A DNA stretch of 17,601 bases from Caldifarciminota bacterium (lineage in GTDB: Bacteria; Hydrothermota; Tepidihabitantia; Tepidihabitantales; Tepidihabitantaceae): the NCBI GenBank assembly GCA_011049385.1, contig DSBX01000005.1, positions 1 through 17,601 of the forward strand. Reading direction: 5' to 3'. The notes beneath the pieces are model-generated. The model made no database searches. It saw nothing but the letters and a program-made list of their open reading frames with translations, and had not been told where the DNA came from. Positions 8,128 to 14,455 of the stretch are shown here, one piece after another. Made by a program: the position numbers and the translations under genes. Every line of letters begins with the position of its first letter. The first letter of the stretch is position 1.

Positions 8128-9123
8128 TCAGACGACCGAGACCCCGAACGTCCCTCGCACCAGCCGGCCGACCACCCGTGCGCCCGGGATTGAGTTCGTG
8201 ATGGCGTCCACCTGCCCCGGCGCGGCAAAGAGCACCATCCCGATGCCCATATTGAAGGTCCGGTACATCTCGAAATCGGGAACGTCACCGGCCTGCTGGA
8301 TGAGCCGGAAAATCGCTCCCGGTCGCCAGCTCGAGCGCCGGATGATGCACGAGCACTCCGCAGGCAGAAGGCGGGCGATGTTGTCGTAGAACCCGCCCCC
8401 GGTAATATGGGCGAGCGCCTTGACCCGGTGCAGATGCTGATGCACCAGCGGAAGATAACAGCGATGGGGCCTGAGCAGTTCTCGACCCAGTGGCAATCGA
8501 AGGCCGGGCAGGCGCTCCTCAACGCCGTAGCCGGCGCGCTCGAACAGCACCTTGCGGGCCAGCGAGTAACCGTTGGTGTGCAGTCCGGACGATGGCAGGC
8601 CGATGGCGACATCACCGGGAACCAGACGGTCGGGACGAATCAGTCGCCGCTTGGCCACCGAGCCGACGATGAAACCCACCAGGTCGTAGTCCAGACCGGA
8701 GAACCACCCCGGCATTATCGCGGTCTCGCCGCCGATGAGGGCGCAACCGACACTGCGACAGGCACGGGCCAACCCGCCGACGACAGCGGTCATCACCGCG
8801 GGGTCGAGACGCGAAGCGGCGATGTAGTCGAGAAAGAACAAAGGCCGGGCGCCCAGAGTCAGGATATCGTTCACGGAATGATTGACCAGGTCGGCGCCGA
8901 CAGTATCGTGCCGGCCCACCATCCCGGCCACGGTCAGCTTGGTCCCGACGCCGTCACACGACGCCACCAGCACCTCTCCCCTGCCCACCCCGGCAAAGGC
9001 GGCGCCGAACAACCCGGGGGCGGTGAGCACCCGGGGTGTGAAAGTCGAACGAACGATGCGACCGATCCGGCTCTTCACCCCGTCGGCAAGGTCAATACTC
9101 ACCCCGGCATCAGAATAGCGCAT
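8128..9123 (-). CDS. purM: Phosphoribosylformylglycinamidine cyclo-ligase (PurM, AIR synthetase)
   Basis: PurM closes formylglycinamidine ribonucleotide to aminoimidazole ribonucleotide using ATP, in de novo purine synthesis. It has 331 residues, against about 345 in E. coli. Visible family motifs are the N-terminal YSDAGVSID, the ATP-binding SCDGVGTKL (55-63), NDILTLGARPLFFLDYIA (85-102) and GGETAIMPG (131-139). The later motifs HITGGGFYDNIARLLP and FNMGIGMVL are also present. The start is ATG at 9123, preceded by GGAAAGGAAG at a suitable distance. It lies 33 bp after nadC and is the last gene of the kinase-regulator-nadC-purM operon. A usual partner such as purN does not follow; the next gene is convergent. 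Confidence 0.95.
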   Translation of the reverse strand: MRYSDAGVSIDLADGVKSRIGRIVRSTFTPRVLTAPGLFGAAFAGVGRGEVLVASCDGVGTKLTVAGMVGRHDTVGADLVNHSVNDILTLGARPLFFLDYIAASRLDPAVMTAVVGGLARACRSVGCALIGGETAIMPGWFSGLDYDLVGFIVGSVAKRRLIRPDRLVPGDVAIGLPSSGLHTNGYSLARKVLFERAGYGVEERLPGLRLPLGRELLRPHRCYLPLVHQHLHRVKALAHITGGGFYDNIARLLPAECSCIIRRSSWRPGAIFRLIQQAGDVPDFEMYRTFNMGIGMVLFAAPGQVDAITNSIPGARVVGRLVRGTFGVSVV

Positions 9124-9156
9124 GCATTCTTCCTTTCCGCTCCGTGTCTCTCTGGT

Positions 9157-10047
9157 TCAACTGCCCTTCCGCGTCTGCGTCCGGGCGCTGACTTCGAGGG
9201 CGATGTCAACTGCCGGTGCGGAGTGGGTCAGGGCTCCGACGGAGATGAAATCCACGCCGGTTGCGGCAATCCGACGCACCCGGCCCAGGGTCACCCCGCC
9301 CGAAGCCTCCAGTAATGCCCGGCCGCCGGCAGTTTCCACCGCTCTGCGCATCTGCGCCAGCGACATATTGTCCAGCAACACCCGTTTGGCTCCCGCGGCC
9401 AAGGCCTCTCTTAACTCGCCGATGCTCCTGACCTCTATCTCGACCGGGCGCTTCACCCGCCGACAACGCTCCAGGGCCGCCGCAATGCCGCCGGCCGCGG
9501 CGATGTGATTGTCCTTGACCAGGACCATATCGTACAAACCCAGACGGTGATTCATCCCCCCGCCGCAACGCACCGCGTACTTCTCCAACTCGCGCCAGCC
9601 GGGGGTGGTCTTGCGCGTGTCCATGATCCTCGCGCGGGTTCCCTGCACGGCGTCCACATAGCTCCGGGTCAGCGTCGCGACGCCGCAAAGCCTCTGGAGG
9701 AAGTTGAGGGCGGTCCGCTCGGCGGTCAGAATAGCCTGCGCCGGCCCGCTGACCGTGGCCAGTGTTTCACCGGCCCGGAAAGAACATCCATCGGTCGTCT
9801 GCCGGGAAAAACGCACGCAATGCGTCGGGCGTTCTCGGCCAACCGGCCGGTCCACGGTCTGGAACACCCTGGCGCAGATGCCGATACCGGCACAAACACC
9901 GTCCTGGCGGGCAACGACCCGGGCCGAAGCCAAAGCAGTCCGAGGTATGGTCAAACGGGTCGTGATATCACCCGACCCGATGTCCTCGCGCAGGGCCCGG
10001 CGGACCAAGTCCGCGACCAGGGCTGGCGCAGGACAGCGGGAGCGCAT
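9157..10047 (-). CDS. nadC: Quinolinate phosphoribosyltransferase, decarboxylating (NadC)
   Basis: NadC converts quinolinate and PRPP to nicotinate mononucleotide, CO2 and pyrophosphate, the third step of de novo NAD synthesis. From the ATG at 10047 it has 296 residues, typical of the family. A start at 10098 (313 residues) is also open, but it would overlap the regulator gene by 44 bp and add a non-conserved leader. Signature segments are REDIGSGDITT (20-30), ERTALNFLQRLCGVAT (110-125), DTRKTTPG (143-150), NHR (166-168), VKDNH (177-181), LLDNM (224-228), EASGGV (247-252) and SVGALTHS (269-276). These cover the phosphate and quinolinate sites with no missing key residue. It begins 7 bp after the regulator stop, with a modest AAGGGA overlapping that region. 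Co-transcription with a two-component system is unusual for a NAD gene and may be incidental. Confidence 0.95.
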   Translation of the reverse strand: MRSRCPAPALVADLVRRALREDIGSGDITTRLTIPRTALASARVVARQDGVCAGIGICARVFQTVDRPVGRERPTHCVRFSRQTTDGCSFRAGETLATVSGPAQAILTAERTALNFLQRLCGVATLTRSYVDAVQGTRARIMDTRKTTPGWRELEKYAVRCGGGMNHRLGLYDMVLVKDNHIAAAGGIAAALERCRRVKRPVEIEVRSIGELREALAAGAKRVLLDNMSLAQMRRAVETAGGRALLEASGGVTLGRVRRIAATGVDFISVGALTHSAPAVDIALEVSARTQTRKGS

Positions 10048-10054
10048 CCGCCGG

Positions 10055-10840
10055 CTATCCCTTGCGGGACCCGAAGATGCGTCCGAAGAAGCGGGCAAGA
10101 AACCCCCTCGGCTTCACCTCGCCTGCTCCCCGGGACGGTGCGGGTGCGGGCGCCGGTTCATCCGCAGGGGTTGCCGCGGGAGCAGTGCCCGGGCCGGTGT
10201 CGGCCCCGGCCGGGGGGCGGGCGCGGGCGAGCCGTTCCTCTCTGCTCAAGGGCGTATCGCTGACCGGCTCGGCGGCCGGTTCATCCACCGGTGTCCGCGC
10301 AGGCTCAGCGGCCGGCGGCAACTCCTCCACCGTAGCGGGCGGAACGGCCGGCGCAGCCGCAGACTCGGCTTCTGTCCCGGTCCTGTCCCCGGCATCGGCG
10401 ACATTCGGAGCCGCCCCTTCGGGTGCAGGCCGTGCCGCGGGAGCAGTTTCTGAGCCCGCCCCCTCCGGGTCAAGCAACTCGCGGATCTTGCCGAGCAGCA
10501 CGGGCGCGTCGAACGGCTTGTTGACATAGGCATTGGCTCCGACCTCCTCCCCACGCAGGCGGTCGTCCTGCGCGGACCGGGCAGAGAAGAGTATGATCGG
10601 TACCTCACTCCCCTCGGCCGCGGAACGTAGCATCCGGCAAACCGTATAGCCGTCCATCTTCGGGAGCATCAGGTCCAGCACGACCAGGTCGGGATGAAAC
10701 TCTCTCGCCACGGCGAGAGCCTTGTAGCCGTCCGCGGCAACGGCGACCTCATACCCGTTATCCTCGAGCCTTCCGCGCACAAGCTCGCGCAGGTTACTCT
10801 CGTCCTCGACAACGAGTATCTTCTTCGCGTCTTCGCTCAA
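10055..10840 (-). CDS. Response regulator with Pro/Ala-rich tail and C-terminal amphipathic segment
   Basis: This is a 261-residue receiver protein paired with the upstream histidine kinase. Residues 6-123 form a complete REC domain: acidic pocket Glu12-Asp13, phospho-acceptor Asp56 (VVLDLMLPKMDG), Ser86 at the switch position and Lys108 (YVNKPF). No DNA-binding or enzymatic output domain follows. Residues about 124-240 are instead low complexity, rich in Pro, Ala and Glu, and probably disordered. The last 17 residues (RGFLARFFGRIFGSRKG) alternate aromatic or aliphatic with basic residues, as in an amphipathic helix. That end could dock to a partner or a membrane; this is inference. The start is TTG at 10840, overlapping the kinase stop as TTGA, with AGGGAGG just upstream. 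Confidence 0.88.
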   Translation of the reverse strand: MSEDAKKILVVEDESNLRELVRGRLEDNGYEVAVAADGYKALAVAREFHPDLVVLDLMLPKMDGYTVCRMLRSAAEGSEVPIILFSARSAQDDRLRGEEVGANAYVNKPFDAPVLLGKIRELLDPEGAGSETAPAARPAPEGAAPNVADAGDRTGTEAESAAAPAVPPATVEELPPAAEPARTPVDEPAAEPVSDTPLSREERLARARPPAGADTGPGTAPAATPADEPAPAPAPSRGAGEVKPRGFLARFFGRIFGSRKG

Positions 10841-12363
10841 TGCGCCTCCCTGACCGGCAGGATGAGGTTGAAACAGGTGCCTTCGCCGAGCTCACTGCGA
10901 ACCCAGATCTTCCCGTGATGCGTCTCGATGATCGAACGGGCAATGGCCAGACCGAGTCCTATCCCGGGACCGTGCGGGTCAACACGCTCGTACCGCCCGA
11001 ACACCCGTTCGAGGAACTCGGCCGGTATGCCCGGCCCCGAGTCGGCAACGCTCACCTGGACATACGAAGTGTCAGGAAGAAGGTTCTCTTCGGACATGAC
11101 TGGTGCGCCCGGGTCAAGCAGGCGGGCGGAGATGCGGACGGCAGAGCCGGTCGGCGTATACTTGACGGCATTGTCCAGCAGGTTGTTGAACACCAGCCGC
11201 AACCGATCTTCGTCACCCAGCACCGGCGGCAGGTCCTCGGGTATCAGCAGTTCCGCCTTCAACCTCTTCTTGTTGAGCAGGGTCGTCATGCTCTCGACCG
11301 TCCTGATAATGCAACTGCGCAAGTCCACCGGGCCAAGTACCAACTGGGACTTCCCGGATTCCACGCGGGCAACCTCGAGGAGATTGCTGATCATCCGGTT
11401 GAGCCGGGCAATCTCTTCCTGGGCGATATCCAGGTAGCGCCGCGGGCGCTCACCGGCATGCAAATCTCCTTGCGTACGCAGTTCCGGCGAATCCGCCACC
11501 AGCGATACCGCTTCCTTGATCGCCGCCAGAGGCGTTCGCAACTCGTGGGAGACAACCGCAACGAAGTCGGTACGAGCCTGTCGGGCCCGGGTCAATTCGG
11601 AAACGTCGCGCAGGAAGCAGACCAGCACCGCATGGCTGTTCGTCTCTGCAGTCACTATGCGCAATTCACAGTCGATCTCATGCGCGGAGCGTGTAATCAA
11701 CCGGACCGTGTGGTGCACCGGTGCCAGCATCCGGCTGGGGTCGGCAACGGACCGAGCGATGCGTTCCCGATCCGAAGGCACAACCAACCGCTCCAAGCCG
11801 ATCTGCGCCATCTGCTGAAGGCTGTAGCCGGTCAGCTTCTCGAACCGTCGGTTGACGTAGCTGATCTTGCCGTCCCGGATTATGCAGATGCCGTCAATCG
11901 AATTCTCCATGACCTGGCGACTGGTGGCATCGGCCAACGCGCTCCCGGGCACACCGCGGTCGCTCGGCAGTACCGTGCCGATGTACCCATCCGTGCCGCC
12001 GGTGGTCCGCCTGACCAGTCTCGCCTTTACCGGCAACTGCTCGCCGTCACGGGTGACAACGCTGGTCTGGTCCATCACGCCAACCGACCCTGCCGGGGCG
12101 CCCTCACGGGATTCGGAATCCCGTCCCGCAGACGCATCGGCGCCACGACGATGCCGGCTGAGTCGCGCACCCTCGCCCGCAGGGAAAAGGTCATGCCAGT
12201 CACGACCGACAAGCGCATCGGGACTGCGGTACCCCAGCAGTGTTGCCAGGGTGGTGTTGGCAAGCACGATACGAGCATCGCCGTCGCTCACCCAGACTCC
12301 TTCCTGGAGCACATCCAGGAACTCACGACTGCTCAGAATCGTCTCGACGTTGCTATGGTCCAT
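10837..12363 (-). CDS. Soluble PAS-PAS sensor histidine kinase
   Basis: This 508-residue kinase autophosphorylates and passes phosphate to the regulator encoded immediately downstream. The domain order is: a first PAS at about 8-135, interrupted by a charged Arg/Gly/Ala-rich insert at about 63-98; a second PAS at about 146-258 (GICIIRDGKISYVNRRFEKLTGYS); HisKA at about 263-335 with phospho-acceptor His273 (SHELRTPLAAIKE); and a HATPase domain. The HATPase has an N box with Asn394 and Asn398 (FNNLLDNAVKYTP), G1 at DSGPGIP (441-447) and G2 at GPGIGLGLAIARSI (465-478). There is no transmembrane segment, so it is predicted cytosolic and senses an internal cue through PAS; I see no clear heme or flavin signature. 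The start is ATG at 12363, with an in-frame TGA a short way upstream excluding earlier starts. No good ribosome-binding site is visible. Confidence 0.93.
   Translation of the reverse strand: MDHSNVETILSSREFLDVLQEGVWVSDGDARIVLANTTLATLLGYRSPDALVGRDWHDLFPAGEGARLSRHRRGADASAGRDSESREGAPAGSVGVMDQTSVVTRDGEQLPVKARLVRRTTGGTDGYIGTVLPSDRGVPGSALADATSRQVMENSIDGICIIRDGKISYVNRRFEKLTGYSLQQMAQIGLERLVVPSDRERIARSVADPSRMLAPVHHTVRLITRSAHEIDCELRIVTAETNSHAVLVCFLRDVSELTRARQARTDFVAVVSHELRTPLAAIKEAVSLVADSPELRTQGDLHAGERPRRYLDIAQEEIARLNRMISNLLEVARVESGKSQLVLGPVDLRSCIIRTVESMTTLLNKKRLKAELLIPEDLPPVLGDEDRLRLVFNNLLDNAVKYTPTGSAVRISARLLDPGAPVMSEENLLPDTSYVQVSVADSGPGIPAEFLERVFGRYERVDPHGPGIGLGLAIARSIIETHHGKIWVRSELGEGTCFNLILPVREAH
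10845..10851 (-). promoter_or_regulatory. Shine-Dalgarno inside the kinase gene that sets the TTG start of the response regulator
   Basis: AGGGAGG on the minus strand lies 4 bases before TTG (10840-10838), within the last kinase codons. It supports TTG as a genuine start in a coupled TTGA stop-start arrangement. No ATG or GTG is placed to begin before the conserved KKILVVEDE. Confidence 0.65.
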
Positions 12364-12430
12364 ATGGTACCGGTGACAGTGCTCGGAGGCACATCCTCAC
12401 TTTCCGGTGGCCGAAGCCATCCAAGATAGC

Positions 12431-12458
12431 AGTGTACCGCCCTGTCTCGGGCTGTCAA
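12431..12458 (-). promoter_or_regulatory. Sigma70-type promoter for the kinase-regulator-nadC-purM operon
   Basis: On the minus strand, TTGACA (12458-12453) is a perfect -35 box, followed by a 16-bp spacer and TACACT (12436-12431), four of six matches to the -10 consensus. Transcription would begin near 12424, leaving about 60 bases before the kinase ATG. The spacer contains the small dyad GCCC-GAGACA-GGGC, which could be an operator half-site pair or chance in GC-rich DNA. It is the only sizeable non-coding gap in the minus-strand block (12364-12482), which supports the call. Confidence 0.6.
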
Positions 12459-12482
12459 CACCGTCGGGTGGCCCCGGCGCAT

Positions 12483-14006
12483 TCAGGGCAGGCGAACAAC
12501 CCGGAAGGTCCTCTTCGCCGTCGCGGGCACTCCGCTTTCCCGACCCCGGGAATCGAAGATGACGTCCACGAACCAAACCCCGGGCTCAAGCTCCTGCCCC
12601 CAGTTCCTGACCGGTGAGACAACCCGGCTCTCGGCTCTCAACCGGCCGGCCGGGCAGTAGGCCCGGATTATCGCCGGTCCCGGGGCGGACAGGTCGAAGC
12701 CGCGGCGTGAAATGGTCGGCCGAAGCTGTGGTCGGTCGTTGTCGAGTTCGAGAGGGAGACGGCTCACAACTGCGGAGGGAAGCTCATCAGCGGGCAGGCT
12801 GAGTACAAGCACCGGGTTCATCGTCAACGGACCCTGACCCTGTTCCGAGAAACCGGCGTAGCGGTCCGCGAAGCACAGTATCCGAAGAGTATCATCAACG
12901 ATGTCCGCCAGGTAAGGAAACCGCCGGCTCATCGAATCCGGCCCGGTCAGACGAACCGGGGTTCCCCACGACCGGCCGCGGTCCTGCGACCGCGCGACCC
13001 AGATATCGGCCCGGGCGAGGCCGGTTGCCGGTTCGATGTTGTCCGCGTCGAACTGCTCCCAGGCAACGAAGAGTTCGCCGGTGCGCGGATTGCGACCCAT
13101 CGTCGGACGACCCGCCGCAAGCGCAAATTCACCCAACCGCAACGTGTCCGGCACCCGGTGTTCGTGAATGCGGTACCACTCCGGAGTCTCATACTTCGCA
13201 TAGCACCACAACTCGCTGTGATTCGGGTCTTCACCGTCGGTGAACGCTGTCACGACATACAGTTGGATCGAGTCGTACACGGCCTGGCCGCCGTGCGGTG
13301 CCCGACTCTGGGGAATCCTCGAGCTATCCGAGAGATTTACCGTTACGTACCAGTTCTGGCCGTTGTTCGGAGTTTCCTTCAGCATCAGCGCGCCCACATC
13401 CGGGTGCTCTCCCTGTGTCCAGAGGTAGCAGAACCGACTCGAATTGCGGGCGCCGGTGACGGAGTGGGTCGGGAACATCGAGCTGGCACCCAGTCGCCGG
13501 TGGGACAGTTGCAGGAGGTAACTCACCGAGTCGTTGCGAAGGGCCGCGAAACGGGCCCAGCCGTAACGCTGGGTTGCGGCAAGGACCTGGCGCCAGCCCC
13601 GACCAAGGTAGGTCTCGAGGAAACGCCCGGCCCCGGGCGCGGAGTCGCGGTAGAAGGACCCGCGGGGACTCCCGCGGCTGATGTAGTCGGTGCCGAGCAA
13701 GGCTCGACCGGAGACAAGGTCAACATCCATCCCGCCCAGGTTTCGGGGACGCTGGTTGACGATGGTACCCCCGGGCCAGCGCCAGGCACGTCCGCGCGGG
13801 CGGAAGTTGTAACTGATACTGCCGGTGTCGTGCTTCCAGACCGCGTGGAGACCACGGGCCGGGTCGTTGACGAAGTAGCGGTTGGCTGTGCCCAGCACCT
13901 GCCGGTCCCGGGTCGTCCAGCCCGCGGTATCGGCGCAAAGACCGGCCGGCGGCGAGGAAGCCGCAAACGCGACCAGGGAAAGGTATACCGGTATCAGCAG
14001 GGCCAT
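12483..14006 (-). CDS. Secreted Asp-box (sialidase-fold-like) propeller protein with sorting-like tail
   Basis: The chosen start is ATG at 14006, giving 507 residues beginning with a signal peptide (LLIPVYLSLVAFAASSPPAG, 3-22). The frame is open further upstream, but that part lies antiphase over the mutase small-subunit gene. Two Asp-box motifs (S/T-x-D/N-x-G-x-x-W) are visible, TPNNGQNW (212-219) and SQDRGRSW (340-347), the blade-turn signature of sialidase-type propellers. The sialidase FRIP motif and catalytic set are not evident, so I would not call it a sialidase. Residues about 430-507 (PAGRLRAES, PGVWFVDVIF, FRVVRLP) resemble a degenerate T9SS sorting domain. It starts 19 bp after the B12-subunit gene with no obvious ribosome-binding site. 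Co-transcription with a cytosolic coenzyme-A enzyme has no obvious functional logic. Confidence 0.8.
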   Translation of the reverse strand: MALLIPVYLSLVAFAASSPPAGLCADTAGWTTRDRQVLGTANRYFVNDPARGLHAVWKHDTGSISYNFRPRGRAWRWPGGTIVNQRPRNLGGMDVDLVSGRALLGTDYISRGSPRGSFYRDSAPGAGRFLETYLGRGWRQVLAATQRYGWARFAALRNDSVSYLLQLSHRRLGASSMFPTHSVTGARNSSRFCYLWTQGEHPDVGALMLKETPNNGQNWYVTVNLSDSSRIPQSRAPHGGQAVYDSIQLYVVTAFTDGEDPNHSELWCYAKYETPEWYRIHEHRVPDTLRLGEFALAAGRPTMGRNPRTGELFVAWEQFDADNIEPATGLARADIWVARSQDRGRSWGTPVRLTGPDSMSRRFPYLADIVDDTLRILCFADRYAGFSEQGQGPLTMNPVLVLSLPADELPSAVVSRLPLELDNDRPQLRPTISRRGFDLSAPGPAIIRAYCPAGRLRAESRVVSPVRNWGQELEPGVWFVDVIFDSRGRESGVPATAKRTFRVVRLP

Positions 14007-14025
14007 TGGACCCCGGGGGTGCAGA

Positions 14026-14445
14026 CTAGTCCCCGGTTTCCTCAGCCACCCGGTCCGAGAACCTGTCGCGGAGGTACTCGACGATCTCGCGGATTTCGGT
14101 TCCCGGTCCGAACAGCCGGCCCACCCCGAGTCCCTCCAGCGTCTGCTTGTCCTCGTCGGGGATGATGCCTCCGCCGAACACCAGGATATCGCCCGCTCCC
14201 TTCTCCCCGAGGAGACGGACGACATCCGGAAACAGCGTCATGTGCGCGCCGGATAGAATCGAAAGACCGACCGCGTCCACGTCTTCCTGGAGCGCCGCCT
14301 CGGCGATCATTTCCGGGGTCTGGTGCAGACCGGTGTATATCACTTCGAACCCGGCGTCCCGCAGGCCGCGGGCCACGATCTTGGCCCCGCGGTCGTGACC
14401 GTCCAACCCGGGCTTGGCGACAAGTATCCTGAGTCTCTTTGCCAT
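14026..14445 (-). CDS. icmB: Acyl-CoA mutase small subunit, B12-binding (probable isobutyryl-CoA mutase IcmB)
   Basis: This stand-alone 139-residue cobalamin-binding subunit pairs with the catalytic subunit encoded just upstream. The base-off/His-on motif is complete: DGHDRG at 15-20, with His17 the predicted lower cobalt ligand, then SILSG (62-66) and GGG (91-93). The start at ATG 14445 is fixed by a perfect AGGAGG at 14455-14450; a longer reading to 14508 only overlaps the upstream gene. Length and split architecture match IcmB (about 136 residues) and the small subunits of split methylmalonyl-CoA mutases, which cannot be told apart from this subunit alone. The isobutyryl assignment rests on the partner subunit. 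Residues 126-139 are a charged tail without known role. Confidence 0.88.
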   Translation of the reverse strand: MAKRLRILVAKPGLDGHDRGAKIVARGLRDAGFEVIYTGLHQTPEMIAEAALQEDVDAVGLSILSGAHMTLFPDVVRLLGEKGAGDILVFGGGIIPDEDKQTLEGLGVGRLFGPGTEIREIVEYLRDRFSDRVAEETGD

Positions 14446-14449
14446 TCTT

Positions 14450-14455
14450 CCTCCT
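14450..14455 (-). promoter_or_regulatory. Consensus Shine-Dalgarno for the mutase small subunit
   Basis: AGGAGG on the minus strand overlaps the TAG stop of the catalytic-subunit gene (14456-14454) and lies 4 bases before ATG at 14445. It settles the short start and shows tight coupling of the two subunits. Confidence 0.8.

Noticed and set aside
12395..12418. Seven-codon open frame (ATG...TGA) in the kinase leader as a regulatory leader peptide
   Set aside because: It has no ribosome-binding site or attenuator-like hairpins, and tiny open frames are expected by chance.
10840..12429. 529-codon open frame on the plus strand opposite the histidine kinase
   Set aside because: The kinase frame has intact H, N, G1 and G2 motifs; the opposite frame is a composition artefact.
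14007..14225. Upstream extension of the Asp-box protein by 73 residues
   Set aside because: The extension overlaps the B12-subunit gene out of frame and would bury the clear signal peptide that starts at ATG 14006.
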